Made by a program: the position numbers and the translations under genes. This document shows positions 45,553 to 57,300 of a stretch of 64,000 bases of DNA, one piece after another (position 1 is the first letter of the stretch; each line of letters starts with the position of its first letter). The notes under the pieces were generated by a model. That model worked only from the letters and a program-made list of their open reading frames with translations, was not told the origin of the DNA and did not search any database. Source of the stretch: Falciphora oryzae (taxonomy: Eukaryota > Ascomycota > Sordariomycetes > Magnaporthales > Magnaporthaceae); contig JNVV01000010.1 of the NCBI GenBank assembly GCA_000733355.1, positions 212,214-276,213 on the forward strand, written 5' to 3'.

Positions 45553-46492
45553 TCACGACTTGGCTGCGGGCTCAACCGGCTGCGTCTTGGGCTTCTCGGT
45601 GGTGACAGGCGCACCTGTCGCCGGAACTGTGCCCGAGACAGCAGCTGGGGTCGTGTTCGTGCCAGGGGCTTCGGCATCGCCAGCGGCGTTCTTAGGTTTC
45701 TCGGCGCCGAAAACCTTCTCGAAGCCGGAGGCCTTGTATGCGCTGCCGCCGGCCTCCTCGGTCTTGAGGTCGGCGAGGCGTCGGGCCTCGGTGTGGATGT
45801 CCTGGACCTGGCGCTGGGACTGTGTGTAGAAGTCAACGACACGCTTGCCGGTGGGCGTGTTTGCGGCCTTCTCGAAGTAGGAGCTGAGTCCGGTGAGGAG
45901 GGTGTTCGCACGGCTAGTGATGCCGTAGCTCTGGTCCGCAGTCTTAGCCCGGTCTGTTGCGTGGTATTTTTGGTCAAGATTGGTAAGGGTTCCGAGGAAA
46001 CGGGCAGAGACGCCATGCTTGTGGTCCAGTTCGATTGCGGACTGCAGCGCAGCATCGCCAACGACATAGCCGTGGGCCAGGTACTCGGCCAGAATGCGGG
46101 AGCGGGGCTTCTCCTCCTGAGTTATCTCATCCGAGTCCCGCTCGGCGTTGCTCTTCTCCTGGTGGGCGTCATCCCGGAGGGACTCAGACGAAGATGTGAC
46201 CGAGATGTGTGAAGGGCCGAGTTGCGTATTGTTGAGCAGCAGAGCAGTCTTGGCCGCTGTCTCCTTCTGGAAGACGACAGTGGCGCTCTTGGTCTCGCCC
46301 TCGGCGACAACCTGGAGGTCCTCGATCTTGCCGCTGGTGGTTTGATGTCGCCGTCAGCCAGCCATTCCAGCCGAGGTCTGGTCGAGTGTGCAGTCCGCGA
46401 GCAGCTTACCAGAATGCAAAGAAATCACGGATCTCCTTGTCCTCGGTCTTGACCGAGATGTTCTTGACCGTCACTGTGTTTGGGGTCGACAT
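45553..46492 (-). CDS. Vip1-like RNA-recognition-motif protein
   Basis: Exons 46410-46492 and 45553-46333 (287 aa) join across a 76-nt intron (GTAAGC donor, GCTGAC branch, CACCAG acceptor) inside the RRM, giving IRDFFAFC-GKIEDLQVV. The N-terminal RRM spans about residues 5-75, with RNP2-like VTVKNI and a degenerate RNP1-like KSATVVF. A linker rich in Glu/Ser follows, then a helical region (RILAEYLAHGYVVGDAALQ, SARFLGTLTNLDQKYH and related) and a Pro/Thr/Ala-rich tail. This layout matches the fungal Vip1 family named after S. pombe vip1; its biochemical role is not well defined. The aromatic RNP1 residues usual for RNA contact are largely missing, so RNA binding is not assured. Confidence 0.85.
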
Positions 46493-47379
46493 GATGCTTG
46501 GTGGATCGAATAGGGTTTGGTTGATTCAAGACGACAACGGTAGGAGAGAGGCCTACGTGTTCGTGTGCGAAGGTTTGTGGAGGAGTCGAACTGGGAGCAG
46601 GAGCTTGAGGGAATAGAAGGGGAAAGACTAGAAGGCGAAATCACCGATGGGTCTTGGAGGGGGAATTGGGGTTATATGGGTTCGGAATCAGATTCGTGTT
46701 GTAGGCGGATTGTTTTATTGCCCTTCCTGTGACCAAGCAATAAATGGCGTGGATGGCTGCAGACTCCGGGGTTGCCTAAGCCGGGTGATCGCGATCATCT
46801 GGTGTGATGTGCCGGGGAGCAAGAGGAGGGGCGACCCTCAAACGTCATCGTTTTGGCCGAGTTGGGGTGGCAGATGCAGCAGGGAAGAGGAGGGGCAGGT
46901 TCTGGAACAAAGCTCTTAGCTGCGCCACATCTAACTGACGACTCCATCCCGTTGCGGCAGGACGTCTCCACGCCCTCCCATCACCAAGAACCTGCCACTC
47001 CTGCCTCGGCAACGGCCTCCCTACCTAGGTACGTTATACGAAAGTGGCTTCAACTTGCCCCTTGGAGGCCCCGAGGTGCACATAAGGGGAGGTCGCCTCC
47101 GTATCAGTCTCCAGCGCGTCAGTTTTGTGCATGTCCGGGCAGTTGCGTGGCACCGTGGCGCAATTGCATGTGGTTGATTGTCTATGGGCATCGACCAGAA
47201 AATCGCAGGCTGTTATTACAGTGGAAGCCCGTTCAGGCCCGCAGTATCTTATGGCTTGTGGTTGGAATTCTGCCTGGGAAGGTCCTTTCTTTCGTTTGAC
47301 GATCGAGGCAGTTCCGATTCCACCAAAAATAAAAGACGAGTGACATCGACTGATTCCATCTCAATAAAACTGCCTCGTT
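46493..47379. promoter_or_regulatory. Upstream region of the Vip1-like gene
   Basis: A 0.9-kb stretch between two minus-strand genes. It contains CTACCTAGGTACG at about 47024-47036 and no supportable gene. Confidence 0.4.
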
Positions 47380-47661
47380 TCAAGCCTTGGGTGGTCCATC
47401 AGCCTTCTCCTTGACGGCGTCTTCAAGGGGCCCCTTTGGGTTCGAGCTGAGATTCTACACGCCCTTATTGTTAGTCGTGTGTTTGGCAGTAGAGGAGACT
47501 TTGGTGGGCTTGGCATAATATACCTGGAGCTGCTCTGTGTTGGCTTGACCCTTGTCCTTGGGGGTGTCGTCCAGACCTTGACCGGTGCCCGGGGCCGACT
47601 TGAGCTGGGCCTCAGTCTGCGTCTCGGGAGGGGGAGACTGGCGGCCCTCTGTAGAAGACAT
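47380..47661 (-). CDS. Small 70-residue hydrophilic protein
   Basis: Exons 47524-47661 and 47380-47454 are joined across a 69-nt intron with a clean GTATAT donor, GACTAAC branch and TGTAG acceptor. The product begins MSSTEGRQSPPPETQTEAQL, is rich in Pro, Gln, Lys, Asp and Gly, lacks Cys, Trp and hydrophobic segments, and ends SNPKGPLEDAVKEKADGPPK followed by Ala. It should be disordered and cytosolic or nuclear. The phase match, the textbook intron and a similar look in both exons argue that it is real, despite its size. I recall similar short SNPKGPL-containing proteins in other filamentous fungi but cannot name a function; a stress-related role would be a guess. Confidence 0.7.
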
Positions 47662-48802
47662 CTTGCCAAGGTCGAAGACGGTATTGGATTGTTGAATGTA
47701 TAAGACTCGCGGTCAGAGTTGTCCTGAGCGTTTGCTTGAAGGCGAAGATAGCTGTGAGAAGACAGACACGAAGGAGGATCGAAACCTGGGGGTTTGAATT
47801 AAATATCCGCAACACTGGGAAGACACTTCTGGAGTAATGGCGAAGACAAAGAAATTATCCGACGAAAGGTGATGTCCGCTAGACAACCCCTATCCACGGC
47901 AGCTTCGCTGAAGGTCACTCGTTGACGTCAGAGCCGTAAGCATCATTACATCACTACCGTTGCGGGTGGCGGCCGCACGCTCTCCACCGTGAACGTGAAT
48001 CTGTGTGCCTGCTCAAGCAATCATTTCAAATTTCTATGCAAATGTGTTGGGGTGGGGTCGCACGGTTGTCCAAATACCTAGGCAAGTCTGGTTTTTCTTC
48101 CATCTTATCTTTTTTTTTTTTTTTCTTTTTTCTCTTCCTTTTTCTTTTTCTGTGACTGCAAAAGCCATTCGATCAACCTAACGCTTCACGGCCTTATGTG
48201 CATTCCCCCCATACCCAAAACGGGAGCACTGTGGCACCGTGGCGTCGAGTTGCAGCCTAGGTGCAGCCGCCCACTATGCCTGCAGCCTGTAGCATCCATG
48301 TTAGCTCGCCTGCGGGCAGCCACTAGCCTCTGAGCGCCGGATCCCCACAGCGGTAACAGTTGTGCTGGCAAAAGGTGGAACTGGCATTGAGCAGCGGCCC
48401 CTCTCAACCGACCTCCGCGCTCAACCTAAGCAACCGTCGCCGAATCAAGCCATCCTGATTGCATGATATCACGACGTGTTTTGGGGCCGCATAAACTAAT
48501 CATTTCGTCGGCCGGGGAATTGCCATTCCCAGTCTGGCCTGGCCGTGACGCGGTCTGTGTCGGTGTGCCTGTGCAGTGCATCTACATATACGGCTGCGTC
48601 TGATCTGATGCCGTCCCAGCAGCACCGACCAGCGCCTCTTCCTCCGTTCCATCCATCCGCACGCGGTACGGCGAACCCCATCATCTGAAACAGTTGAGCC
48701 CGCCTCATCCGCCGTGTACCGAGCAGCGAGCCAGTTCCCTGCCCGCCTGCAGACGAACGCTTGCACCACGGGGCACAGATATCCATCCCCCACCTCGTCG
48801 AG
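47662..48802. promoter_or_regulatory. Region between the small-protein gene and the coiled-coil gene
   Basis: A 1.1-kb divergent intergenic stretch. It has a T-rich run at about 48108-48150 and ATACCTAGGC near 48076. Frames on both strands are short and overlapping, with no sign of a gene. Confidence 0.4.
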
Positions 48803-50108
48803 ATGCCCGACCTCAATAGTGTCCCGCCATCGCCCCGAGTCCTGGCTGCCAACCGCCAGCGGTCGTCCTCATCCAACGCCATGCCACCGCCGCCCGCCCC
48901 GATCTCATCCGCCTCAAATATCCTCCCGTCGAACCAGCCAACAACCAACCCGATGGCCCCGTCTTCCTCCGCCCTCGCCTCGCCCGGCCATCCGCCAGCG
49001 GCTCCTGCTGCTGGCCAAGATAACACAGGCGTCGGGCCCGGACCTGGTCCGCTTCGGCATCCTCGTCCGCTCACCGCCGCCGAGCTCCATATGCAGTTAG
49101 AGAAAGAGCAAGAGGCCGTGGTCAGTAACTTTGCCAGTGTCTAGCTGTTTAGTAGCTTTTACCCCTCAAAAATCACAGCGCTGACTCGAGCCTCGCCAGG
49201 TCAACCGTCTTACGCGAGAGTTGTCGCTCTTGCGTGCTGCGCAGAACGCCTCGGTTGTGTCCAACACTTCATCTACGTCGGCTGGCGGCGCCGACGGAAC
49301 CCCCGGGCCAGACCTGATATCGGGCGCTGGCTTCTCGATCCCCTCCTCGGCCGGCCGCCGGCACCACCGTACGTCGTCGAGCGCCAGTGCCCGCAGTCAG
49401 GCAGCCCTCATGAGCACATCGTTTGGCACCAGCTCTATGGTCGGCGCCGCCTCGGGCCCGCTTCCAGCCCAGGCTGGTCGCCCCTACGCAAATAGCCTGA
49501 GCAGGCAGAACAGCACCACCTCTCGCCGGAGCCGGGCCAGCTCCCCCATCCAGACCTCACACGCTTCCGCACACCCCCACTCGCATCACCAACACTACCC
49601 ACCCCACCACAACCACCACCACTACCAGCCCAACCCAGCGGACCCGCTCCCAGGGGCCGGATACTCCCACCGTGCTCAGCCAGGGTCAGGACCAGCCCCT
49701 TCGGAGTTGTCCCCGGGACTGATGCCAGCGACCAGTCGCTACGAGGAGGTGGCCTTCTACCGTTCTGAACTAGATTCAGCCAAGCGCGAGAACGATATTC
49801 TCCGCCGCCGCATACGTGAGCTGGAGCGCGCCGTCCGCGACCGCAGAGCAAGTGACGCCAGCCGCGCCCGATCCGAAAGCGTCTCGACGAGCGCTAGCGT
49901 GGCAGTAAGCGCTACGGGCGCTGGAGCCACCGGAGCCGGTACAAGTGGCGGCGTGGCGATTGCGGGCCGGCGTGAAGGTGCCGGGCGTGAGAGAGTGGCC
50001 AGCTCACTCAGCATAGCCGGTAGCGTCGGAGTCGGCGTTCCTGAGGATGAGGTGCGCGTCGGTGAAAGTGCGGCCAGTGCTGGGCTCAGGGCACAGCCAG
50101 CCCCTTAA
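48803..50108 (+). CDS. Coiled-coil, Ser/Pro/His-rich protein of unknown function
   Basis: Exons 48803-49120 and 49200-50108 (408 aa) join in phase across a 79-nt intron (GTCAGT donor, GCTGAC branch, GCCAG acceptor). The join fuses TAAELHMQLEKEQEAV to VNRLTRELSLLRAAQN, a continuous heptad-like helix, which supports the splice. A second predicted coiled coil is YRSELDSAKRENDILRRRIR followed by ELERAVRDRR. Between them lies a long disordered region with a His-rich stretch (HPHSHHQHYPPHHNHHHY) and many RRxSRASS-like sites suited to basophilic kinases. The tail is Ala/Gly/Ser-rich. I recognise no catalytic domain. The architecture suggests a scaffold; the metal-binding idea for the His stretch is speculative. 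Confidence 0.75.
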
Positions 50109-51984
50109 ACCACCAGGGAGTCTCGTTCGTTTCTGGGGCCATCTTAGGTACACAGAGGGGAAGGAGCTCTGTCACGGTTAGCGACTACGATGGCACGCCA
50201 CGCTAGCTTCGTGACGGCTTCCTCGGGCTTTCTTCTCTATCAACTCAGTTATCGTCAGGGTCGTCATGTTTCCTTGGACGCCTTGTCCCTGTTTCTTTTT
50301 GTGGTATAGCTTCTGAAAGCTTGCGGGTGCCGGAAAGTTGCGGGTTCTTTCCCTCTGTTGAGCCTTGCTATTTTCTTGTTTCCGCGCGTCCTGCTGTTCT
50401 GCTATTATCCGACCATGCGGTATGATTTGGGTTCACGGAGCTGGAGTTTGCGGTGCAATGAGGTGCAGCTGACACAGGCCTCGGCCATGGAAGTCTGCCC
50501 CAACAGCTAATATAATTTGATTGTCTTTTCAGTGCCTGCAGTTTCCCCGTGCTTCTTCTCCAGCCCTTCAGTGCACATGTCGCTTTCCGACATTCACGAG
50601 CCTCTTACATTTGTAGGTTTTATTGGACAGACATACAACAGAGATAGACTCGATGCGAGTTTTATATTTGGTATTGCGCGCCTCTCTTATCTAAGTTATC
50701 AACGCGCGTGCCCAAAGTTTTAACTTGCCTTATCACTGGAACCCTTGCACGGAACTTGGCCAGTTCTTTGCCTGGTTTTAGGGGCGAGCGGTTATGCCTT
50801 GGAGTCATTGGTAGTTAGCCCTTGCTTTATAGGCCTATTTGACCGTCTTTGTCTCAAGACATTGAGTCGTTGCTTCTTCCCGGTTTTATTTCACCTGTCA
50901 TCACCGTCCTTGATGCTGTTACTGATGAAGTGAAACAGGTCCTCCCACGCAATACAGCAATATTCGCGCGATGTTACTTGCACTACATCACCTTCGCCCC
51001 GGGGGAAGAGGAAGTGCGACGTCTTGCTCTCGGGTGCCAACGGCGTTTTGGATGAAAAGGGTGGACGAAAACTAGGTGGTAGGTTTACAAGATGTGCTTG
51101 GGCAGATTCTCTGCCCGAGATAGGTGTGCTACCACAGGACATTTTGCAAGAGCAAGCCGAGAACATGTCCCTTATTGAGATGTCAGATGCAACAGGCGTA
51201 TTGCCCAGAATCTTGCAGGCGACGCTTGAAACGGGTGAAGAACCTAAGGTCTAAAGTCATAATCTTCGGCCAATGGACGTCATCCTTGCTGGCGATGCAG
51301 AGAGGAATTTCGCACGAGTTGACGAAAAAAAAAAAAAAAAAACAACCTCGACAGACAGGGTCGCGGTCCAAGTGCTCGGGGAGGACCTGGACACGAAGGG
51401 GATGTTGGCGAGTATGGGCTTGTGCAGCGTGCACCGTCTGGGGAAGAATGGCACAAACGGCCCACTGCACTGCGGAATCTTTTTGGCCATTCGAATTACA
51501 CCGTCATGGCTTTGTGATCGGACCCAGCACAACATATAGGGTTGGGACAAGTGATTGGGCTGGCCATGACCTGCCTGATGTTTTAACCTCGCCTGGTTGA
51601 TAGGTAGGTAGGCCTATTACATGGTAGAGAGAGCCTAGATAGTCACCAGGCTGTAATCCCATAGGTTGAGAATTCTTTGCTTTTCGGCATTCGCGAAGGT
51701 TCTTTTTTTCTCGTCTCAAACGCTCCCACCTCCGCGTCACGTGAGCACCCGAGTGGCAACTCCAAAATTCGCATGTCTTCCCCGCTGTTGTTCCTCTCTG
51801 CTTTCGCCCCACCGCGGCGCGTCTTCGTGGATCCGAAACCATCTGTCTCCTGTTCACGCACCTACCTACCCACCTACCTGTAGGTACCTATTCAATTGAG
51901 CAATTGAGACGGAACACATACCTGTCCCGGCCATCAACCTCACAATCGCTCAGACTCTCCGGTGCACTCGCCTCTGCTGCGCCT
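50109..51984. other. 1.9-kb intergenic region upstream of the histone H4 variant gene
   Basis: The stretch is more AT-rich than average for the window. A 76-codon frame at 51024-51254 ends in a fairly protein-like acidic stretch (LPQDILQEQAENMSLIEMSD), but it has no upstream exons, no domain and overlaps an open minus-strand frame. An A-run lies at about 51326-51343. ACCTACC/TAGGTAGG tracts occur at 51602-51612 and 51861-51891, the latter close before the H4 variant. Confidence 0.45.
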
Positions 51985-52876
51985 ATGCCGCCGACTGTTC
52001 CGTCTCGAGGAGGCCCTCGTGGCCATGTTGCGGCCCCAGTCGCGAACATGGGCGGCCCCAGCGGCATGGGGAAGCTCTCCGGGAAGCGGCTTCTCCACAA
52101 CCCAGGCGGCAAACGTCACCGGTTAGTCGTGCCCGGGTCTTGCTTGCGATGCGGCCTGCAGATTGCCGCCCGCGCGCTCGGTGCATCAAGCTGACATGAG
52201 CCTCGCGAAAACAGCAAGATTCGCAAGGATTGTATCATCGGTATCAGTAAGTTGGCGTCCTGACACGGCGCTCTCAGCGGCCCCGTTGCGCTAACAAGAC
52301 GTTTTCTCCGCTCCCTAGCTAAGCCCGACATTCGGTAAGTTCAACGGCCAACGTCGACCTTGGAAGGTGATGTGGCACTGGCAGCATTGCTTCCTTTCCC
52401 TCAAACGGATTCCTCGCTAACCGTCGCATGTTACGTTCCCTATAGCCGTCTCGCTCGTCGTGGCGGCGTCAAGCGTATCTCAGGCTTAATCTATGACGAT
52501 GCTCGCGCGGCTTTAAAGTCGTATCTCGAGAAGGTAACTTGCCAACCGGCGGTCCTAGCGTTATCGTCCGACATGGAGGGCGGTTTCTTGTTTTGGTAAA
52601 TAGGTACATATCCGAATGACTAACCAGTAACTCTCCACCAGGTTCTCAAGGACTGTGTCGCGTACTGCGAGTACAGAAGAGCGAAGACGGTTACCGTATA
52701 CGACGTGAGTATTCGCAGCTGTCCTTCGCTGGAGATTATGTGGTGGTTTGAAAGGCTTACGCTGTTGCGCGCAGGTCATTTTCGCCCTTAGGCGAATGGG
52801 TCGGCCGATTTACGGTTTCGACCCCGAGACATACGTCCCGGCCAAGAAGAGGGTGGTTGACCCAGCAGCTGAATAA
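51985..52876 (+). CDS. Divergent histone H4 variant, six exons
   Basis: Exons: 51985-52121, 52215-52246, 52319-52334, 52446-52533, 52642-52704 and 52775-52876 (145 aa). All five introns have GT-AG ends and consistent phases. Exon 3 is 16 nt. The product keeps the H4 hallmarks [45 protein letters not shown] and IYGF. It departs from canonical H4 in several ways: an unrelated 35-residue Pro/Gly/Arg N-terminal head, loss of the GKGGKGLGK acetylation tail, KDCIIG in place of RDNIQG, EYRRA for the EHAKR region, three cysteines, and a 16-residue extension after YGF ([15 protein letters not shown]...). A divergent H4 gene of this kind is known in Neurospora (hH4v). Whether it enters nucleosomes is unknown. 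ATGs at 52048 and 52066 in the same frame would give shorter heads. Confidence 0.9.
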
Positions 52877-53337
52877 CTGAGCTGATCTCATTACCTGAGC
52901 CTTCTCGAAGCGATGCCCAAATTCTCAACCGGGAAGCTCGCTCGCGCTTCAGCCCTTCAGATGGGTCACGTTTTCTTCTGCGACTGGCGTTTGGGATGTC
53001 ATTTCGGCGCTGATAGCCGATGCCCTTACCGTATTGTTTCCTTTTGGCATGGCCGCGTTGTATTACTTCATTTTGTTTACCGAAAAGGGAGCATGGTGTG
53101 GCGTTGGGGGCGTCTTGAGGACATTTTAGGGGCAATTCCCTTTCGACAGTTCATTCAATACTGTCTCATTTGCTGCGATTGTCGCCGTGAAGACAAGTAA
53201 ATTCTATCGATACGCCGATGGACCTGGACTCCTAGACTCTGTCGTAGAAACGAACGACCGGAAAAGAAGCGTGGGAGGGGCAAACACAACAGGAATAGGC
53301 AAAAGGGACAATGATAGGGGACGAGGGAAAACATCCT
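52877..53337. other. Intergenic region between convergent H4-variant and GNAT-like genes
   Basis: A 460-bp stretch holding both 3' ends, with no other feature. Open frames here continue past the histone stop only in other frames. Confidence 0.5.
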
Positions 53338-54384
53338 TTACCTCTTCCTCCTGGTACCCTCCAACTCCACAAGAACCGCCTCTAGCGCCTTGGCGGCCTT
53401 CCTCTCGCCCTTCCTGAAATGCCCGTTGAACATCTCGGGCAGAACCATGACGCTGTTGGCGTGCTCCTTGGCAAACCCAATCTCGGCGTCGCGGCCACAG
53501 CGCTCACGGGTGACGCGCACGGCCTCGCGCAGCATGTCGCCGCCCACGCCCTTGCAACGGTAGCGGAGCTTGGTGGTCCATGCGCGGATGACGCCCCTGC
53601 CGCCCTTGAGGCTCGAAGTCCGGTTCTTCCTACGGCCACCGGCTCCTCCGCCGCCGCCGCCGCCCGAGGATGATCCCGGCCGGCCGAGGGGCTCGAGGCG
53701 GAGGACCAGGGCGGCGATGAGCTCGTCGCCGAAGCGGGCGCCGAGCACGATGTCCTCGGTGGCGAGGTCTGTGCCGTCGGGGACCGGCGCGCCGGCGCCG
53801 GCGTCGGTGTCGTCCGGCCGGATGCTGGTGGAGGAGCGGGAGAGGAAGCGCCAGCCGACGCCCTCGGCCAGGATGATGTAGCGCGAGGCGAAGAAGCGCA
53901 CGGCGACCAGGTACGACATGACGATGCCCGAGGCGAGGGTCAGCAGCAGGCCGGCGTCGCGGCGGCCGCGGTGGGCCCAGGCGAACTGGTAGTCGACGGC
54001 GAGGGCCAGGGCCAGGCCGGCGAGGCAGGCCGGGTGGAGGACGAGCGACAGGGCGGCGCGCTGGCGCTGCTGGGCGACGCTGTCGGCCACCAGGCGCAGG
54101 GCCTCGACGCGGTCGGCGCGCTCCGTCAGGATGTCGAGCGAAAGCGGCGGGATGTCGTCGTCGAGGAGGGCCGGCGCCGCGGCGACGGGGGCGCTGCCTT
54201 GCGCCGGCCTGCCGGGTCCGGTCTTGGCAGCATCGGGACGGGCAGGGGTGGGTGAGGAGGAAGAGGCGGCGGCGGCGGCCTCGGGCCCTTTGGCTTGGTG
54301 CCCAGGCGGAGAGGCCGAGCTCGTCGTCTGCGGCTCGAGCAGGGGTGTATTCACGCGCGAGGACATGGCCGAGGACGGTTGCAC
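53338..54384 (-). CDS. Membrane-anchored GNAT-like protein
   Basis: A single exon of 348 aa. An Ala/Ser/Pro-rich N-terminus (about residues 1-70) precedes LLDDDIPPLSLDILTERADR. Two hydrophobic segments follow: LVLHPACLAGLALALAV and LLLTLASGIVMSYLVAVRFF. The C-terminal half reads like a GNAT fold: GARFGDELIAALVLRLEPLG, a Gly-run insert, IRAWTTKLRYRCKGVGGDML (resembling the RxxGxG/A acetyl-CoA loop) and EIGFAKEHANS. The order, hydrophobic hairpin then GNAT, resembles camello/NAT8-like enzymes, but substrate and activity are unknown. ATGs at 54384 and 54366 are both possible. No intron is needed. The poly-Gly and Ala-rich stretches reflect the very high GC of this gene. Confidence 0.75.
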   Translation of the reverse strand: MQPSSAMSSRVNTPLLEPQTTSSASPPGHQAKGPEAAAAASSSSPTPARPDAAKTGPGRPAQGSAPVAAAPALLDDDIPPLSLDILTERADRVEALRLVADSVAQQRQRAALSLVLHPACLAGLALALAVDYQFAWAHRGRRDAGLLLTLASGIVMSYLVAVRFFASRYIILAEGVGWRFLSRSSTSIRPDDTDAGAGAPVPDGTDLATEDIVLGARFGDELIAALVLRLEPLGRPGSSSGGGGGGGAGGRRKNRTSSLKGGRGVIRAWTTKLRYRCKGVGGDMLREAVRVTRERCGRDAEIGFAKEHANSVMVLPEMFNGHFRKGERKAAKALEAVLVELEGTRRKR

Positions 54385-57300
54385 GAGATTCGCGCGGAGG
54401 AACGTGAAAAAAGCTGCCGGTTCAGGGGTGGCGCCTGGTCAGATTTTGCAAACAATGATCTCTTGATCTATTTCCCCCCTTCTTTCTTCTCCATCGTTGC
54501 TCCATTTGTTGATGACTCGTGTGTTTTACCTACTGCCAGGCGTTTGAGTAGGGGACTCTCCCTCAACATTGACTCGCGGCCTCCAGCTCAACTTTGGCTC
54601 ATCTTCTAATCGAATAGGGAGGAAAACAGATAAGAGGACGAAGATGAGGGCAACGTGGGAATAGGATGAAGGAACAGAAAAAAAAAAAAAAAAAAAAATA
54701 GAAAAATACGACCAAAACTCACCAGTGCTGGTTTTGAGGCCGGGGACATCGTTGATCCTATCCGTGATGGAGTTTGGGCGACAGTTGCTGAGATCAAGCT
54801 CCGTGATGGCAACCATGTGGTGGGACATGATGTCGTAATTGGGCCTTGCCAAGTGTGGTCGCGCTCGTGGCGGGGTTCGCTAGCTGTTGGGCTTGCCTGT
54901 GCGGTGGAGGGTGTAGGCCTGCCGGGCTGACACACACGCACCAGACTGCAATTTCGGTTTGTTTTGCGCTTTTCCCCCGCGGTAGTTGACCCTTGGTGAC
55001 GTCTGTCAGCACTGTGGTTCGCCAGCAGCCCACCAGACACTTATCGAGGCCAGCAGCAGAGGTGTGATCCAAGGGCTGGGCAAGGGGGAGACTTACAGAC
55101 TCGGATGGGGCATCCACATCGCCTTATAAGCTACAGAGTGTTTACCGAGTTAGGGTTCGCAACCCACAACACATTTCTGTCTTGAGAGTCCAGAGGAGAG
55201 CGAGGCCGAGGGGGTTGGGGAGGCGGGAGAGCAGACAGCAAGGTTTGCAAACAGCGGCTCGAGATGGAGGGGATCGAAGCAAGATAAATGGAAGTTATCG
55301 AAACCCCCCACAAAGCCGCTTGTGAGGATCCTATCAGCTAGGGGGACGAATAAGCAGGCTGGGAACTGACAGACAAGACGGGACCGGGACCCCCTTGAGT
55401 GCAGGCAAGGTGATGGGCGGCGTGCAGCACCCCTATCTATATCTCCGTACAACGGCGCGAGCTAGGGCGATACGTCTGCCATGCCCTGTCGACATCTCTC
55501 TTGGGTCGCTAATAGCAACAAAGAAACAGGTCCCATTTGGGCCTTGTTACCCCAGGCCCAGGGGTGGCCCGTGTAGCATGTTTCTCTCCCACCCCCCACG
55601 CATCCAGCCAAATCCAGTCATGCGATTCGTTCACCCTTCTTTCTACGATGGCCTCTTTTCTTTGCCATCTTCCCCCTCAGGAGGCGGGCAGCGGCCAAAA
55701 GAAACGGTGTATCAGATAAGGTAACACACCCGCCGTGTGCCACCAGTGCTTGGGGAGGGGGAACGCACAGATGTCGATCATGGGGGCTAGAGGAGGGGTC
55801 CTCGCCGGGTCCTCCGATGGTGACAGCTGATGGGCCCCATGGCAAAAGACGGGCGCAACAGGGATGGCGCCGCTCTGGCACCTGTTTTTGTCTGTTTGAA
55901 ACTTAGCCAACGGACCCGGTGGTGTGTTGTGGTGTGTCGCCCTGGGAAGCCAACAAAGGATCGGTGATGAGTTCTTGGGGTGCATGCGTTGCGCCTGTCG
56001 AATCACCGTCCTTCCCCTCCCATCTTGGGCCGTATCTTTTACATATCTCATGCCGCCGAAGAGCACGGACGATAAGCCCAGTCTGCGCCAACCAACCGTC
56101 TAGCGCGTCCTACCGAGCACGCGGCTACGACGTGATCTGGTCGGCAGGTGTATGGAGTCGCAGAGTCTATGGCCTAGGGGATTCGAGACTTGACGCTACC
56201 TCGGGCTGGAGCTCGGGGAGGGAAGCGACCAAAGGCCCGTCCGCCGAGGTGTTCCGCAGTGTTCCACTACGACTACCTGGCTACCGCGTACTGATGGCCG
56301 TTCCGTTTCCATTTCTGTCCCACCAGCGCGGGTGCAGCGGATGGCAACTGGCAATTGAAGGAAGCGGCCGCGGTTGAAGAATGGCCTCTGCAGCCTGCAT
56401 CTAGCCAGTGGGGTTTGGGGAGCCCGCCGATGTTTGAAAATCCGAAACACGAGCGTGCATGGCCGATGGACCCTTTTCGCCTCGCCCCCCCAGGGCTCCC
56501 CGTGACGCAAACGGAAGTGCTCCGTCCACATGCATAGCTCGCGCCGGCCGACGGTCTCGTCGCCATCCAGTCTTCCCCGAATATCCATCGCTCGGGGTCC
56601 CACGCTGACATTCCATGCCGCTGTGGACCCGCGTTCGCAATGCTCCCTTTCCGTTGAGCACAGCAGTTAGATGGTCACGGCGTTCATTGGAGAAGCGCCC
56701 GCGGACTTGACGCGCGCACCTGGCCACGGTCGTTGTCCGATCCCGGCGAGTCGACTCACCGTTATGCCAGGCATGGAAACACTGGCGGCGGATGTGGAAT
56801 GAGCCGGCGGGAGCACGTGGAAGGCGAAATCCCTAGAATCCGTCGGCTGAAAGCTATCACGCCACTTACTGAATGTCTGCTGCCCGTGGAGATTGATGTC
56901 GGTTGCTGTTAGTTGCAGCCCGAGAGAGAACGTGGAAGTCTAGGTAGTGGAGAGCGTAACCAAACACGAAATTTTACTGGGTAAGGAGGCACTGGGAGGT
57001 TACAGGTCTAGGGATTGCCATGAAAGCGGTTGGGCTGATCTGCCGGGCTTGTGGCGCCATCCTTGTTACGAGCACCAAAAGAAGGGGCCTGAAGATCGCC
57101 CAAGGCTTGGAATGACCAAAAGGCCGCCCTGCCTCACTGCGAGCCCGTGCTCGACGACGGCAACAACCCTCTCGCGTCAAAGACCCGGCCTCAATGACCG
57201 TTTTCAATAAGCTTCCGCGAGGACACACAGTTTCTTAGCCTGCGTCAGATGTGCCGCATACCTCCCTGCGTAGACCGCCTCCTGGCGCTTCGTGTTCTAG

